This document shows, one piece after another, positions 26,455-36,716 of a DNA stretch of 64,000 nt (the stretch's first letter is position 1; every line of letters begins with the position of its first letter). Origin of the DNA: Lachnospiraceae bacterium (GTDB lineage Bacteria; Bacillota; Clostridia; Lachnospirales; Lachnospiraceae); NCBI GenBank assembly GCA_910575835.1, contig CAJTGB010000006.1:116042-180041 (forward strand). Reading direction: 5' to 3'. The position numbers and the translations under genes are program-made. The notes beneath the pieces are model-generated. The model made no database searches. It worked only from the letters and a program-made list of their open reading frames with translations, and was not told where the DNA came from.

Positions 26455-26994
26455 TTGAGTAGACTGAAAGAACAATACCAGAACGAAATCGTTGACGCGA
26501 TGAATAAAAAGTTCGGTTATAAAAATATCATGGAAGTGCCGAAGCTTGACAAGGTTGTGATCAACATGGGCGTCGGCGAGGCAAAGGATAATGCAAAGCT
26601 GTTGGATTCAGCGGTTGCTGACCTTGAAAGGATCACAGGACAGAAGGCTGTTATCTGTAAAGCTAAGAAGTCAGTTGCTAACTTCAAATTAAGAGAAGGA
26701 ATGTCAATCGGATGTAAGGTTACCTTAAGAGGCGAGAAGATGTATGAATTCGTTGACCGTCTGATCAACCTTTCCTTACCGCGTGTACGTGACTTTAGAG
26801 GTGTGAATCCTAACGCATTTGACGGAAGGGGCAATTATGCTCTTGGTATCAAAGAACAGTTGATCTTCCCTGAGATCGAATATGACAAGATCGATAAGGT
26901 AAGAGGTATGGATATCATATTTGTCACAACTGCTAAGACAGACGAAGAGGCGCGTGAATTGCTTCGGCAGTTCAATATGCCGTTTGCAAAGTAA
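26455..26994 (+). CDS. rplE: 50S ribosomal protein L5 (TTG start)
   Basis: 179 residues starting [16 protein letters not shown] from a TTG codon at 26455, 9 nt after GGAGGG; no ATG is available at the expected N terminus. [13 protein letters not shown] and [17 protein letters not shown] fit L5, which binds 5S rRNA. The weak start codon may tune output. Confidence 0.97.
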   Translation: MSRLKEQYQNEIVDAMNKKFGYKNIMEVPKLDKVVINMGVGEAKDNAKLLDSAVADLERITGQKAVICKAKKSVANFKLREGMSIGCKVTLRGEKMYEFVDRLINLSLPRVRDFRGVNPNAFDGRGNYALGIKEQLIFPEIEYDKIDKVRGMDIIFVTTAKTDEEARELLRQFNMPFAK

Positions 26995-27008
26995 GGAGGA
27001 GGTAAATT

Positions 27009-27194
27009 ATGGCTAAAACAGCAATGAAGATCAAGCAGCAGCGTAAGCAGAAATTCTCCACCAGAGAATATAACCGCTGCAGGATTTGCGGACGTCCACA
27101 TGCATATTTGAGAAAATATGGAATCTGCCGTGTTTGCTTCCGCGAATTGGCATATAAAGGACAGATTCCAGGAGTAAAGAAAGCAAGTTGGTAG
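27009..27194 (+). CDS. rpsN: 30S ribosomal protein S14, zinc type
   Basis: 61 residues with four zinc-binding cysteines in [20 protein letters not shown]. This is the short C+ form typical of Firmicutes. It follows AAGGAGGAGG. A long element-containing gap comes after it. Confidence 0.98.
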   Translation: MAKTAMKIKQQRKQKFSTREYNRCRICGRPHAYLRKYGICRVCFRELAYKGQIPGVKKASW

Positions 27195-27331
27195 GCATTG
27201 TTTTCTGGCATTGAACACTTAGCAAGGCGAATGCCGAGCTTAGTGAGAATGTCCATCACGGAACAAAGTGACGGGATGTTACAATGTCTTAGAAAATAAG
27301 CCGTTCTCTGAGCGTGAAAGGCGAAGAGAAC
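27195..27331 (+). repeat. Intercistronic element, rpsN-rpsH copy (expanded)
   Basis: TTTTCT (27201) can pair with AGAAAA (27291), enclosing CACTTAGCAAGGC...GCCGAGCTTAGTG (27217-27245) and CATC-CG...CG-GATG. A separate hairpin GTTCTCT (27303-27309) with AGAGAAC (27325-27331) follows. This is a longer version of the two-hairpin element. Confidence 0.75.
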
Positions 27332-27360
27332 TTCATTAAGAAGAGGAGGAATTATTAATC

Positions 27361-27762
27361 ATGACTATGAGTGATCCAATCGCAGATATGCTTACAAGAA
27401 TCCGTAATGCAAATACTGCTAAACATGATACAGTAGATGTACCGTCTTCCAAGATGAAGCTTGCAATAGCAAATATCTTACTGGACGAAGGTTACATTGA
27501 GAATTATGAAATCGTAGAAGACGGAGTATTCAAGACGATCCACATCGTATTAAAATACGGTGCGGACAAGAATGAAAAAGTTATCACAGGTCTTAAGAGA
27601 ATATCCAAGCCAGGACTTCGTGTATACGCAGGAAGCGCTGATGTACCGAAGGTATTCGGCGGACTCGGCACAGCGATCATTTCTACCAATGCAGGCGTGA
27701 TCACAGACAAAGAAGCAAGAAAGCGCGGTATTGGCGGAGAGGTGCTGTGTTATATTTGGTAG
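27361..27762 (+). CDS. rpsH: 30S ribosomal protein S8
   Basis: 133 residues starting [18 protein letters not shown], with the C-terminal [20 protein letters not shown] typical of S8. S8 binds the 16S central domain and in some bacteria represses the spc operon. It is preceded by GAGGAGG and flanked on both sides by the intercistronic element. Confidence 0.98.
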   Translation: MTMSDPIADMLTRIRNANTAKHDTVDVPSSKMKLAIANILLDEGYIENYEIVEDGVFKTIHIVLKYGADKNEKVITGLKRISKPGLRVYAGSADVPKVFGGLGTAIISTNAGVITDKEARKRGIGGEVLCYIW

Positions 27763-27765
27763 GCA

Positions 27766-27848
27766 TTATTTTCTTAGTGAATTCAAGCGTAGGGTGCGCT
27801 GAATGAACTTAGAAAATAAGCCGTTCTCTGAGCGAATGCGAAGAGAAC
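27766..27848 (+). repeat. Intercistronic element, rpsH-rplF copy
   Basis: TATTTTCT (27767-27774) pairs with AGAAAATA (27811-27818), followed by GTTCTCT (27823-27829) with AGAGAAC (27842-27848). It shares AGAAAATAAGCCGTTCTCTG with the rpsN-rpsH copy, but its inner CTTAG motif has diverged. Confidence 0.75.
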
Positions 27849-27919
27849 TTCATTTAATACTGAAAACAGAGCAGACATTAGCATCTGCTCCGAGAATCTA
27901 AGTTAAGGAGGATACAGGT

Positions 27920-28462
27920 ATGTCACGTATAGGAAGACTGCCGGTTGCAATTCCAGCAGGGGTTACCGTTGAGATTGCAGAGAATAATAAAATAACCGTA
28001 AAAGGTCCAAAAGGAACGCTTGAAAGAGAGCTTCCAACAGAGATGGAAGTAAAAGTTGAGGGAGATGCGGTAGTTGTAACAAGACCGAACGACTTGAAGA
28101 AGATGAAATCTCTTCACGGCCTGACAAGAACACTGGTGAACAACATGGTTGTCGGTGTCACAGAAGGTTACCAGAAGGTACTGGAGGTTAACGGTGTAGG
28201 TTACAGAGCGGCAAAATCAGGAAACAAGCTTACATTGAATCTTGGTTACTCTCACCCAGTTGAAATGACAGATCCAGAAGGTGTTGAGACTGTCGTAGAA
28301 GGACAGAACAAGATCGTCGTTAAAGGTATCAATAAAGAAAAAGTAGGCCAATACGCAGCTGAGATCAGAGATAAGAGAAGACCTGAGCCATATAAGGGCA
28401 AGGGAATTAAGTATGCTGATGAAGTAATCAGACGTAAAGTTGGTAAGACTGGTAAGAAATAA
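27920..28462 (+). CDS. rplF: 50S ribosomal protein L6
   Basis: 180 residues ([19 protein letters not shown]...), with two related domains and the C-terminal [21 protein letters not shown]6 is near the factor-binding site. AAGGAGG precedes the start. Confidence 0.98.
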   Translation: MSRIGRLPVAIPAGVTVEIAENNKITVKGPKGTLERELPTEMEVKVEGDAVVVTRPNDLKKMKSLHGLTRTLVNNMVVGVTEGYQKVLEVNGVGYRAAKSGNKLTLNLGYSHPVEMTDPEGVETVVEGQNKIVVKGINKEKVGQYAAEIRDKRRPEPYKGKGIKYADEVIRRKVGKTGKK

Positions 28463-28479
28463 GTAAGGAGAGTGTGAAA

Positions 28480-28848
28480 ATGGTTAGCAAAAAATCAAGA
28501 AGCGAAGTTCGCGTTAAAAAGCACAGAAGAATACGCAATCGTTTGAGCGGTACAACAGAGTGCCCGCGTTTGGCTGTGTTTAGAAGCAATAATCATATGT
28601 ATGCTCAAATTATTGACGATACAGTTGGAAATACTCTGGTTTCCGCTTCTACTCTTCAGAAAGATGTGAAAGCAAACTTAGAAAAAACTAACAACGTTGA
28701 TGCAGCAGCATATTTAGGAAAAGTAATTGCCGAGAAGGCAATTGAGAAAGGTATTAAGGATGTTGTCTTTGACAGAGGCGGCTTTTTATACCACGGAAAG
28801 ATTCAGGCATTAGCAGACGCAGCTAGAGAAGCTGGGTTGAATTTCTAG
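28480..28848 (+). CDS. rplR: 50S ribosomal protein L18
   Basis: 122 residues from the ATG at 28480 (AAGGAG 9 nt upstream; the GTG at 28474 is less well spaced). It begins [19 protein letters not shown] and ends [21 protein letters not shown], as in L18. It binds 5S rRNA with L5. Confidence 0.97.
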   Translation: MVSKKSRSEVRVKKHRRIRNRLSGTTECPRLAVFRSNNHMYAQIIDDTVGNTLVSASTLQKDVKANLEKTNNVDAAAYLGKVIAEKAIEKGIKDVVFDRGGFLYHGKIQALADAAREAGLNF

Positions 28849-28862
28849 GAGGAGGAGCACAC

Positions 28863-29372
28863 ATGAAACAAGAACGTATTGATGCTGGTTCATTAGAGTT
28901 AAACGAAAAAGTAGTGTCAATTAAGCGTGTAACCAAAGTTGTTAAAGGTGGCCGTAATATGAGATTCACAGCTTTAGTAGTTGTTGGCGATGGAAATGGC
29001 CATGTTGGTGCAGGTTTAGGGAAGGCTACGGAGATCCCGGAAGCAATCCGCAAAGGAAAAGAAGATGCGGCAAAGAACATGATCACTGTTGCATTGGATG
29101 ATAACGATAGTATTACACATGATTTTACCGGTAAATTCGGAGGCGCTTCCGTACTTCTTAAGAAGGCTCCGGAAGGTACTGGTGTGATCGCCGGTGGTCC
29201 GGCGCGTGCTGTGATCGAGATGGCGGGAATCAAGAACATCCGTACAAAATCACTTGGTTCTAACAACAAGCAGAACGTTGTTCTTGCTACGATTGCAGGA
29301 TTGCGCGAGATCAAGACACCGGAGGAAGTAGCACGGCTTCGCGGTAAATCTGTTGAAGAGATCTTAGGCTAA
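28863..29372 (+). CDS. rpsE: 30S ribosomal protein S5
   Basis: 169 residues, with [19 protein letters not shown] near residue 25 and [20 protein letters not shown], the S5 signature. S5 guards decoding accuracy and lies by the mRNA entry. AGGAGGAG precedes the start. Confidence 0.98.
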   Translation: MKQERIDAGSLELNEKVVSIKRVTKVVKGGRNMRFTALVVVGDGNGHVGAGLGKATEIPEAIRKGKEDAAKNMITVALDDNDSITHDFTGKFGGASVLLKKAPEGTGVIAGGPARAVIEMAGIKNIRTKSLGSNNKQNVVLATIAGLREIKTPEEVARLRGKSVEEILG

Positions 29373-29386
29373 GGAGGCGGATTCAG

Positions 29387-29566
29387 ATGGCAAATTTAAG
29401 AATTACGTTAGTAAAATCCACGATCGGTGCTGTACCGAAGCATAAGAAGACTGTAGAAGCATTAGGCTTAAGGAAGCTGAATAAGACAGTTGAACTGCCG
29501 GACAATGCAGCAACCAGGGGTATGGTAAAACAGGTTCAGCACCTGGTAAAAGTAGAAGAAGTTTAA
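29387..29566 (+). CDS. rpmD: 50S ribosomal protein L30
   Basis: 59 residues beginning [20 protein letters not shown] and containing [18 protein letters not shown], the L30 pattern. It starts 8 nt after AAGGAGG and lies at its usual place between rpsE and rplO. It is short enough to be missed by length cut-offs. Confidence 0.97.
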   Translation: MANLRITLVKSTIGAVPKHKKTVEALGLRKLNKTVELPDNAATRGMVKQVQHLVKVEEV

Positions 29567-29595
29567 TTCAAATAATCGGATAAGGAGGTGTCACA

Positions 29596-30036
29596 ATGGA
29601 TTTATCAAACTTAAGACCTGCTGACGGAGCAAAACAGAGTGATAATTTCAGAAGAGGACGTGGACACGGTTCTGGTAACGGAAAGACTGCCGGTAAGGGA
29701 CATAAGGGTCAGAAGGCTCGTTCCGGAGCAACAAGGCCAGGTTTCGAAGGCGGTCAGATGCCGTTATACAGAAGAATTCCTAAGAGAGGTTTCACGAACA
29801 GGAATTCTAAGACAATCGTTGGAATTAATATCAGTGCTCTCGAAGTGTTTGATAATGAGGCAGTTGTATCTGTAGAGACGCTGCTGGAGCAGGGAATCGT
29901 CAAGAATCCGAAAGATGGTGTTAAGATCCTTGGAAACGGTGAATTGACGAAGAAACTCACTGTACAGGCCAATGCGTTCAGCAAAAGCGCTGTAGAAAAG
30001 ATTGAGGCTGTAGGTGGAAAAGCAGAGGTGATCTAA
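29596..30036 (+). CDS. rplO: 50S ribosomal protein L15
   Basis: 146 residues; the glycine-rich N-terminal tail [20 protein letters not shown] and [18 protein letters not shown] are L15 features. Its stop overlaps the secY start (TAATG). Confidence 0.98.
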   Translation: MDLSNLRPADGAKQSDNFRRGRGHGSGNGKTAGKGHKGQKARSGATRPGFEGGQMPLYRRIPKRGFTNRNSKTIVGINISALEVFDNEAVVSVETLLEQGIVKNPKDGVKILGNGELTKKLTVQANAFSKSAVEKIEAVGGKAEVI

Positions 30037-31352
30037 TGTTAGAAACATTTCGGAAGGCATTTCAAATCAAAGACATCCGAAAAAAGATCGGCTACACATT
30101 CTTAATGTTGATTGTAATTAGAATTGGGTCACAGCTTCCAACGCCTGGCGTAAATTCTAATTTTATCAAAGATTTCTTTGCACAGAACACTGGTGAGGCG
30201 TTTAATTTGTTTAACGCTTTCACTGGTGGCTCTTTTGAGCAGATGTCAGTCTTTGCACTCAGCATTACACCGTATATTACGTCTTCCATTATCATGCAGC
30301 TTCTTACGATCGCAATTCCCAAGTTAGAGGAGATGCAGAAAGAAGGAGAAGATGGAAGGAAGAAGATCGTAGCGATCACACGTTATCTTACCGTAGGTCT
30401 GGCATTGTTTGAATCAACGGCCATGGCTGTAAGCTTCGGGCGTCAGGGCCTTCTGGTAGATTTTAATTTCGTAAATGCGGCAATCGTAGTTCTGACACTC
30501 ACTGCCGGCTCCGCATTCCTGATGTGGATCGGTGAGCAGATCACAAGCAAAGGTGTCGGCAATGGTATCTCTATCGTTCTGGTGATCAACATCATATCCA
30601 GAATACCAAGCGATATGACATCATTGTTCGAGCAGTTCGTGAAGGATAAACCGATCGCGTCTGCCGGACTGGCAATCGTTGTTATACTGGCGATCATTAT
30701 TCTTCTGGTTGTATTCGTAGTAATCCTCCAGGGAGGCGAGAGAAGGATCGCGGTATCCTATTCACAGAAAATGGCTGGAAGAAGGATGCACGGCGGACGG
30801 ACTTCCAATATTCCGCTTAAGGTTAATACTGCGGGCGTAATTCCGATCATCTTCTCATCATCCCTGATGCAGTTCCCGGTTATTATCGCTTCATTCCTTG
30901 GAAAGGATGAGGGGGGCGGTATCGGCGGAGAGATCTTAAGAGGATTGAATCAGAGCAATTGGTGTAATCCTGAACAGATCAAGTATACCTGGGGGTTGAT
31001 CGTATATATTGTCCTGACCGTATTCTTCGCGTATTTCTATACTTCTATTACGTTCAATCCATTGGAGATTGCGAATAATATGAAGAAGAGCGGAGGATTC
31101 GTTCCGGGTATCCGTCCTGGGAAACCAACGGTTGAATATCTGACTAAGATATTGAATTATGTGATCTTTATCGGTGCATGCGGGCTGATCGTGATACAGA
31201 TCGTTCCGATCGTGTTTAACGGCTGGCTTGGGGCGAGGGTATCCTTTGGAGGAACTTCCCTGATCATTATTGTCAGCGTTGTATTAGAGACGATGAAACA
31301 GGTTGAATCACAGATGCTTGTGCGTAATTATAAAGGATTTTTGAATAGTTAA
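30036..31352 (+). CDS. secY: Protein translocase subunit SecY
   Basis: 438 residues with ten predicted membrane segments. The N-terminal signature is KIGYTFLMLIVIRIGSQLPTPGV and the cytoplasmic loop GGERRIAVSYSQKMAGRR. SecY forms the channel with SecE and SecG. It is coupled to rplO by a 1-nt overlap. A hairpin AACTCGCG/CGCGGGTT (31359-31384) without a U tract lies before adk. Confidence 0.98.
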   Translation: MLETFRKAFQIKDIRKKIGYTFLMLIVIRIGSQLPTPGVNSNFIKDFFAQNTGEAFNLFNAFTGGSFEQMSVFALSITPYITSSIIMQLLTIAIPKLEEMQKEGEDGRKKIVAITRYLTVGLALFESTAMAVSFGRQGLLVDFNFVNAAIVVLTLTAGSAFLMWIGEQITSKGVGNGISIVLVINIISRIPSDMTSLFEQFVKDKPIASAGLAIVVILAIIILLVVFVVILQGGERRIAVSYSQKMAGRRMHGGRTSNIPLKVNTAGVIPIIFSSSLMQFPVIIASFLGKDEGGGIGGEILRGLNQSNWCNPEQIKYTWGLIVYIVLTVFFAYFYTSITFNPLEIANNMKKSGGFVPGIRPGKPTVEYLTKILNYVIFIGACGLIVIQIVPIVFNGWLGARVSFGGTSLIIIVSVVLETMKQVESQMLVRNYKGFLNS

Positions 31353-31414
31353 CAGTTTCAACTCGCGGGAATATTTTCGCGGGTTAAACTGCTATATAAA
31401 GGAGGAATTGCCAT

Positions 31415-32059
31415 ATGAAGATTATTATGTTAGGCGCCCCCGGAGCGGGCAAAGGAACTCAGGCGAAGAAGATTGCTGCTAAATACAGTATTCCTCACAT
31501 TTCTACCGGCGACATTTTCAGAGCAAATATCAAGAACGGGACGGAGCTTGGCAATAAGGCGAAGACATATATGGATCAGGGCCTTCTGGTCCCGGACGAG
31601 CTGGTTGTAGATCTGGTCGTAGACAGAGTGAAGCAGGATGACTGTAAGAACGGCTATGTTCTGGACGGATTCCCGAGAACGATCCCGCAGGCAGAGGCGC
31701 TTGATAAGGCTCTTGCGGCAATCGGCGAGAAGATGGATTATGCGATCGATGTAAATGTCCCTGATGAGAATATTGTACACCGTATGTCAGGCCGCCGTGC
31801 ATGCGTAGGCTGCGGCGCTACATACCATCTGGAGTATGCGCCGACCAAAACAGAAGGGATCTGTGATGCATGCGGCAAGGAGCTGATTCTCAGAGACGAC
31901 GACAAGCCGGAGACGGTGAAGAAGCGTCTTGGAGTATATCATGAGCAGACTCAGCCGTTGATCGATTATTATACGAATGCGGGTATTCTTAAGACGGTTG
32001 ACGGTACGATCGATATTAATGATGTATTCCAGGCGATCGTGGATATCTTAGGAGAGTAA
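31415..32059 (+). CDS. adk: Adenylate kinase, zinc-LID type
   Basis: 214 residues. P loop [14 protein letters not shown] (residues 7-20), [13 protein letters not shown], and a long LID holding four cysteines in CVGCGATYH and CDACG, a structural zinc site common in Gram-positive bacteria. It interconverts ATP, AMP and ADP. Confidence 0.98.
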   Translation: MKIIMLGAPGAGKGTQAKKIAAKYSIPHISTGDIFRANIKNGTELGNKAKTYMDQGLLVPDELVVDLVVDRVKQDDCKNGYVLDGFPRTIPQAEALDKALAAIGEKMDYAIDVNVPDENIVHRMSGRRACVGCGATYHLEYAPTKTEGICDACGKELILRDDDKPETVKKRLGVYHEQTQPLIDYYTNAGILKTVDGTIDINDVFQAIVDILGE

Positions 32060-32064
32060 ACGGC

Positions 32065-32832
32065 ATGGCAATCACTATCAAATCGGCGAGAGAGATCGAA
32101 ATTATGAAGGAAGCCGGGCGTATATTGGAGATTGTCCACAATGAACTGGGAAAAGCCCTGCATCCGGGAATGAGCACATTGGATATTGACAGGCTGGGCG
32201 AAGAGATCATTCGGAGCTACGAGTGTATTCCTTCTTTCCTTGACTACAGGGGATACCCGGCGTCGATCTGTGTGTCTGTAAATGAAGAGGTCGTCCACGG
32301 GATCCCGGATAAGAACAGGATTCTTCAGGACGGAGATATTGTAAGCCTGGATGCAGGTGTGATCTATAAGGGATATCATTCCGATGCCGCGAGAACCCAT
32401 GGCGTCGGAACGATCAGCAAAGAAGCAGAGGACCTGATACGGGTTACAAGAGAATGTTTCTTTGAAGGTATAAAATATGCAAAAGAAGGCAATCATCTAT
32501 TTGATATTTCAGCAGCGATTGACAGTCATGCCGTAAGCCACGGCTACGGCGTGGTCCGGGATCTGTGCGGGCACGGGATAGGAACTGCGCTGCACGAGGC
32601 GCCGGAGATACCGAATTATAAGATGAACAGAAGAGGTGTCAAGCTGAAAGCCGGGATGACTCTTGCAATTGAGCCAATGATCAACGCGGGGACCTGGGAA
32701 GTTGAATGGCTTGGCGATGAATGGACGGTCGTAAGCCGGGATCACAGCCTTTCCGCGCATTATGAGAATACGGTCCTCGTCACAGAGGATGAGCCGGTGC
32801 TGCTGACACTTGGCAATAGCATTTGCATATAG
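32065..32832 (+). CDS. map: Methionine aminopeptidase type I
   Basis: 255 residues. Metal ligands are visible in VSLDAGVIYKGYHSDAART (two Asp), HGIGTALHEAP (His) and the Glu residues of LAIEPMIN and YENTVLVTEDEP. It removes initiator Met cotranslationally. It starts 5 nt after adk. Confidence 0.97.
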   Translation: MAITIKSAREIEIMKEAGRILEIVHNELGKALHPGMSTLDIDRLGEEIIRSYECIPSFLDYRGYPASICVSVNEEVVHGIPDKNRILQDGDIVSLDAGVIYKGYHSDAARTHGVGTISKEAEDLIRVTRECFFEGIKYAKEGNHLFDISAAIDSHAVSHGYGVVRDLCGHGIGTALHEAPEIPNYKMNRRGVKLKAGMTLAIEPMINAGTWEVEWLGDEWTVVSRDHSLSAHYENTVLVTEDEPVLLTLGNSICI

Positions 32833-32877
32833 TTGTGACAGCAGCGGGGGATATGTGAGAGGATGTAAGGATCAGTT

Positions 32878-33135
32878 ATGGATGGATGCAGTACACAGAG
32901 ATACAAAGCCGGGATGCTTGCAAAGTCGAAGGCAGGCCATGACACAGGAAAAGTTTATGTCATAATAGAGGTTGATGACACGTATGTATATTTAGCGGAC
33001 GGCAATATTAGAACGCTTGGACATTTGAAGAAGAAAAAGAGGAAGCATGTACAGGTTATCTGCAGAGAATATGATATTGCCGGGGCAGATGATGTAGGGA
33101 TCAAGAGAATTCTAAGGTTATATCACCGGCACTGA
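32878..33135 (+). CDS. KOW-domain RNA-binding protein (L14e-like)
   Basis: 85 residues; the N-terminal half [20 protein letters not shown] is a KOW motif and the rest is basic ([10 protein letters not shown]). Small KOW proteins of this type sit between map and infA in many Clostridia. They resemble eukaryotic/archaeal L14e, and a ribosome-linked role is inferred. Confidence 0.85.
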   Translation: MDGCSTQRYKAGMLAKSKAGHDTGKVYVIIEVDDTYVYLADGNIRTLGHLKKKKRKHVQVICREYDIAGADDVGIKRILRLYHRH

Positions 33136-33230
33136 ACGTAAGGGGGAACCCGCACAGTGCCGGGATGTACATTCGCACAGGGGGCGTGAAGGACCCGCTG
33201 AGTGCTTATAGTAAAGATGGAGGAATGAAG

Positions 33231-33449
33231 ATGTCAAAAGCTGACGTAATCGAAATTGAAGGAACCGTAGTAGAGAAGTTGCCAAACGCAATGTTTCAGG
33301 TAGAGTTGGAGAACGGGCATCAGGTGCTCGCGCATATCAGCGGCAAGTTAAGAATGAACTTCATCAAGATTCTGCCGGGAGATAAGGTGACATTGGAATT
33401 ATCACCGTATGATCTGTCTAAGGGAAGGATTATCTGGAGAGATAAGTAG
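33231..33449 (+). CDS. infA: Translation initiation factor IF-1
   Basis: 72 residues from the ATG at 33231, 7 nt after GGAGG; a nearer in-frame ATG at 33225 is too close. It starts [20 protein letters not shown] and forms a single S1/OB fold, exactly the usual IF-1 length. Confidence 0.97.
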   Translation: MSKADVIEIEGTVVEKLPNAMFQVELENGHQVLAHISGKLRMNFIKILPGDKVTLELSPYDLSKGRIIWRDK

Positions 33450-33519
33450 AATCTGGCGGGTACAAGTTTGGACTGTTACCTTTACCTGACAGATAAACTG
33501 AGAAATATGAAATTGTCTA

Positions 33520-33549
33520 TTGACTTTGTTTGACAGGCGGTGCTATAAT
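33520..33549 (+). promoter_or_regulatory. Promoter before rpmJ and the alpha operon
   Basis: TTGACT (33520-33525) and a consensus TATAAT (33544-33549) with an 18-nt spacer. It would drive rpmJ-rpsM-rpsK-rpsD-rpoA-rplQ separately from the S10 promoter. Confidence 0.8.
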
Positions 33550-33671
33550 ATATAAGCGCGTTTCTGGGCATTTGTAAAAATATACCTGTCAACAGGTATA
33601 TGTGAATGGCATCAGGTGCTCGGTATGCGTCGGACATGTAGGCAGAGCAATGGATGAAAGGAGGATTTGAC

Positions 33672-33785
33672 GTGAAGGTTAGATCATCAGTAAAACCAAT
33701 TTGCGAAAAATGCAAAGTAATTAAGAGAAAAGGAAGCGTTCGCATAATCTGCGAGAACCCGAAGCATAAGCAGCGTCAGGGCTAG
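33672..33785 (+). CDS. rpmJ: 50S ribosomal protein L36
   Basis: 37 residues from a GTG at 33672 (AAAGGAGG upstream): [20 protein letters not shown] then [14 protein letters not shown]. The CxxC...CxxxxH zinc ribbon marks the C+ form of L36. Confidence 0.97.
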   Translation: MKVRSSVKPICEKCKVIKRKGSVRIICENPKHKQRQG

Positions 33786-34111
33786 GAATATTTTTATCCT
33801 GACAAAGTAAATGCAGAGTAATTTAGGCGGCTGATAGCCGACACACCAGGAAGTGTGTAGACTATTTAATATACAAGGAGCACCTGTAGCCGGTGTATGT
33901 CCTTCGTATATTGCTTCTAATGCCGGCTTGTCATTTACCGATGAGTGAAACATCTCATTAAGTGTTGAGATGTGCGTTCGCACCAGGTTCGTTAAGAACC
34001 TCACCAGGTGCTCACAGCATCGGTGGCCGGAAAGGGCATGGATACCGAAACATGCCTGGACGTAAGTCCCTATTAAAGACGATAATGAAAAGAAAATGGA
34101 GGAAAATTCAC
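33786..34111 (+). promoter_or_regulatory. Structured leader between rpmJ and rpsM
   Basis: A 326-nt non-coding gap with many hairpins: CGGCT/AGCCG near 33823, ACAC/GTGT near 33841, CATCTCA/TGAGATG (33952-33973), GTGCG/CGCAC near 33972 and AGGTTC/GAACCT near 33985. It could be an r-protein feedback site (S4 plays this role before rpsM in E. coli), but no known leader is recognised. Confidence 0.45.
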
Positions 34112-34480
34112 ATGGCTCGTATTGCAGGTGTAGATTTACCAAGAGACAAACGTGTTGAGATCGGATTAACTTATATCTATGGAATCGGAAGAGCGAGTTC
34201 TAACCGTATCTTAGCAGAGGCAGGAGTAAGTCCTGACATTCGCTGCAGAGATCTTACAGACGATGATGTTAAGAAGATCAGTGCAGTAATCGATGAGACC
34301 CAGACGGTAGAAGGTGATCTTAGAAGAGAGATCGCGCTGAATATCAAGAGGTTGCAGGAGATCGGATGCTACAGAGGTATCCGTCACAGAAAAGGACTTC
34401 CGGTTCGCGGTCAGAAGACCAAGACCAACGCAAGAACCAGAAAAGGTCCGAAGAGAACAGTGGCTAATAAAAAGAAATAG
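34112..34480 (+). CDS. rpsM: 30S ribosomal protein S13
   Basis: 122 residues from the ATG at 34112 (GGAGGAAAATTCAC upstream): [20 protein letters not shown]. The C-terminal [20 protein letters not shown] contacts tRNA in the P site. An earlier in-frame start at 33962 lies in the structured leader and is rejected. Confidence 0.97.
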   Translation: MARIAGVDLPRDKRVEIGLTYIYGIGRASSNRILAEAGVSPDIRCRDLTDDDVKKISAVIDETQTVEGDLRREIALNIKRLQEIGCYRGIRHRKGLPVRGQKTKTNARTRKGPKRTVANKKK

Positions 34481-34492
34481 CTTGGCGAGACA

Positions 34493-34559
34493 TTAAGAAC
34501 TTAACGAGGTATTTTCGAGTTTAGTTCTTAAGTCGTTCTTCGAGCAAAGTGAGAAGAAC
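34493..34559 (+). repeat. Two-hairpin intercistronic element, rpsM-rpsK copy
   Basis: TTAAGAACTTAA (34493) pairs with TTAGTTCTTAA (34521-34531) around CGAGGTATTTTCGAG; then GTTCTTC (34535-34541) pairs with GAAGAAC (34553-34559). Both arms have compensatory-looking changes relative to the rpmC-rpsQ copy. Confidence 0.82.
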
Positions 34560-34625
34560 ATCTATAAGGTTAATAGTAATTTTGGAAAGTCAAAAAACAA
34601 AAGGAAAGAGTAGGTTAGTTTTATT

Positions 34626-35021
34626 ATGGCAAAGAAAGTTACAAAGAAAGTGACAAAAAAGCGTGTCAAGAAAAACGTTGAACGCGGACAAGCACATATC
34701 CAGTCATCTTTTAATAACACGATCGTTACATTGACAGATGCACAGGGTAATGCTCTTTCATGGGCAAGTGCAGGCGGTCTGGGATTTAGAGGTTCAAGGA
34801 AATCTACCCCTTATGCAGCACAGATGGCGGCAGAGACAGCGGCTAAGGCAGCATTAGTACATGGTTTGAAATCCGTAGATGTTATGGTTAAAGGACCAGG
34901 TTCAGGTAGAGAAGCAGCGATCCGTGCACTTCAGGCATGTGGAATTGATGTGACAAGTATCAAGGATGTTACTCCGGTACCGCACAATGGTTGCCGTCCA
35001 CCGAAGCGGAGGAGAGTATAG
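34626..35021 (+). CDS. rpsK: 30S ribosomal protein S11
   Basis: 131 residues; a lysine-rich N terminus ([20 protein letters not shown]) and the conserved [21 protein letters not shown]11 forms the platform near the mRNA exit. The element follows 4 nt after the stop. Confidence 0.98.
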   Translation: MAKKVTKKVTKKRVKKNVERGQAHIQSSFNNTIVTLTDAQGNALSWASAGGLGFRGSRKSTPYAAQMAAETAAKAALVHGLKSVDVMVKGPGSGREAAIRALQACGIDVTSIKDVTPVPHNGCRPPKRRRV

Positions 35022-35025
35022 GCAT

Positions 35026-35091
35026 AAAAAGGTTAGCGAGGTATTATCGAGCTTAACTTTTTAGCCGTTCTTCGAACAGAGTGAGAAGAAC
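35026..35091 (+). repeat. Two-hairpin intercistronic element, rpsK-rpsD copy
   Basis: AAAAAGGTTAGCGAGG pairs imperfectly with CGAGCTTAACTTTTT (35026-35062), then GTTCTTC (35067-35073) pairs with GAAGAAC (35085-35091). The text GGCATAAAAA before it and TTAGCC between the arms also occur in the rpmC-rpsQ copy. Confidence 0.82.
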
Positions 35092-35132
35092 ATCCGCAAG
35101 GTAATTTGAAAAATTTAGGAGGAAAGCATAAC

Positions 35133-35726
35133 ATGGCAGTTAATAGAGTTCCGGTCCTTAAAAGATGCAGATCTCTCGGCATGGACCCGGTATATTTGGG
35201 AATTGACAAGAAGTCTAACAGACAGTTAAAGAGATCCAACAGAAAAATGAGCGAGTATGGTCTCCAGTTGCGTGAGAAGCAGAAAGCAAAATTTATCTAT
35301 GGAGTATTAGAGAAGCCTTTCAGAAATTATTTCGAGAAGGCTCAGCGTATGAGCGGTATGACAGGTGAGAACCTGATGAGACTGCTTGAATCAAGATTAG
35401 ATAACGTAGTGTTCCGTCTTGGACTTGCAAGAACAAGACGCGAGGCAAGACAGATCGTTGACCACAAGCACGTTCTGGTAAACGGCAAGCAGATCAACAT
35501 TCCGTCTTACCTGATCAAGGCAGGCGACGTTATCGAAATTAAGGAAAAACACAAAAGCTCTCCAAGATACAAAGAGATCGCAGAGGTTACAGGAGGACGT
35601 CTTGTTCCTGAGTGGTTAGAGGCGGACCTTGAAAATCTTAGGGGGACAGTAAAAGAGCTTCCAAGACGCGAAGTGATCGATGTTCCTGTAGATGAGATGT
35701 TAATCGTCGAGTTGTATTCTAAATAA
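35133..35726 (+). CDS. rpsD: 30S ribosomal protein S4
   Basis: 197 residues from the ATG at 35133 (TTAGGAGG upstream): [20 protein letters not shown]. The S4 RNA-binding domain is near residues 88-150 ([20 protein letters not shown]). It lacks the N-terminal zinc cysteines. S4 represses r-protein synthesis in several bacteria. Confidence 0.98.
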   Translation: MAVNRVPVLKRCRSLGMDPVYLGIDKKSNRQLKRSNRKMSEYGLQLREKQKAKFIYGVLEKPFRNYFEKAQRMSGMTGENLMRLLESRLDNVVFRLGLARTRREARQIVDHKHVLVNGKQINIPSYLIKAGDVIEIKEKHKSSPRYKEIAEVTGGRLVPEWLEADLENLRGTVKELPRREVIDVPVDEMLIVELYSK

Positions 35727-35756
35727 TAACCCTTAACACCACAGGAGGTGGACTTA

Positions 35757-36716
35757 GTGTTTGATTTTAATAAACCCAATATTGAGATAACTGAGATTTC
35801 GGAAGATAAGAAGTATGGAAGATTTGTTGTAGAACCCCTTGAAAGAGGTTATGGTACGACATTAGGAAATTCTCTGAGAAGGATCATGCTCTCTTCTTTG
35901 CCGGGTGCTGCGATCAGTCAGGTGAAGATTGACGGTGTTCTTCATGAGTTCAGTTCTATTCCGGGTGTTAAAGAGGATGTTACGGAGATTATCATGAATT
36001 TGAAATCCCTGGCGATTAAGAATACATCTGAGACCGACGAGCCGAAGACAGCTTATATCGAATTTGAAGGAGAAGGCGTTGTCACGGCTGCGGATATCCA
36101 GGTGGACCAGGATATTGAGATCATGAATCCGGAGACAGTCATCGCGACATTGAACGGCGGGGCTGACAGCAAGTTATATATGGAACTGACCATCACAAAG
36201 GGCAGAGGTTATGTAAGCTCTGATAAGAATAAGAATGACGAATTGCCGATCGCTGTGATTCCGATCGATTCTATTTACACCCCGGTGGAACGCGTTAACC
36301 TTATGGTTGAGAATACACGTGTTGGGCAGATTACAGACTTTGACAAATTAACATTAGATGTATATACCAATGGTACTTTGCTTCCGGATGAGGCGGTCAG
36401 CCTTGCCGCGAAGGTATTAAGCGAGCATCTGAAACTCTTTATCGACCTGTCAGAGGTGGCTCAGGCTGCAGAGGTCATGATCGAGAAAGAGGATGACGAG
36501 AAGGAAAAAGTCCTTGAGATGAGCATTGACGAATTAGAGTTATCCGTTCGTTCTTACAATTGCTTGAAGAGAGCGGGGATCAACACGGTGGAGGAGCTTA
36601 CGAACCGGACGCCGGAAGATATGATGAAGGTGCGTAATCTCGGACGGAAGTCCTTAGAAGAAGTGCTTGCGAAGTTAGATGAATTAGGCTTAGGATTAAG
36701 CAGAGGGGAAGAGTGA
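35757..36716 (+). CDS. rpoA: RNA polymerase alpha subunit
   Basis: 319 residues from the GTG at 35757, 8 nt after [24 protein letters not shown]. Assembly domain with [17 protein letters not shown], and a C-terminal DNA-binding domain with [15 protein letters not shown]...[11 protein letters not shown]. An upstream in-frame GTG at 35748 lies within the ribosome binding site. Confidence 0.97.
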   Translation: MFDFNKPNIEITEISEDKKYGRFVVEPLERGYGTTLGNSLRRIMLSSLPGAAISQVKIDGVLHEFSSIPGVKEDVTEIIMNLKSLAIKNTSETDEPKTAYIEFEGEGVVTAADIQVDQDIEIMNPETVIATLNGGADSKLYMELTITKGRGYVSSDKNKNDELPIAVIPIDSIYTPVERVNLMVENTRVGQITDFDKLTLDVYTNGTLLPDEAVSLAAKVLSEHLKLFIDLSEVAQAAEVMIEKEDDEKEKVLEMSIDELELSVRSYNCLKRAGINTVEELTNRTPEDMMKVRNLGRKSLEEVLAKLDELGLGLSRGEE

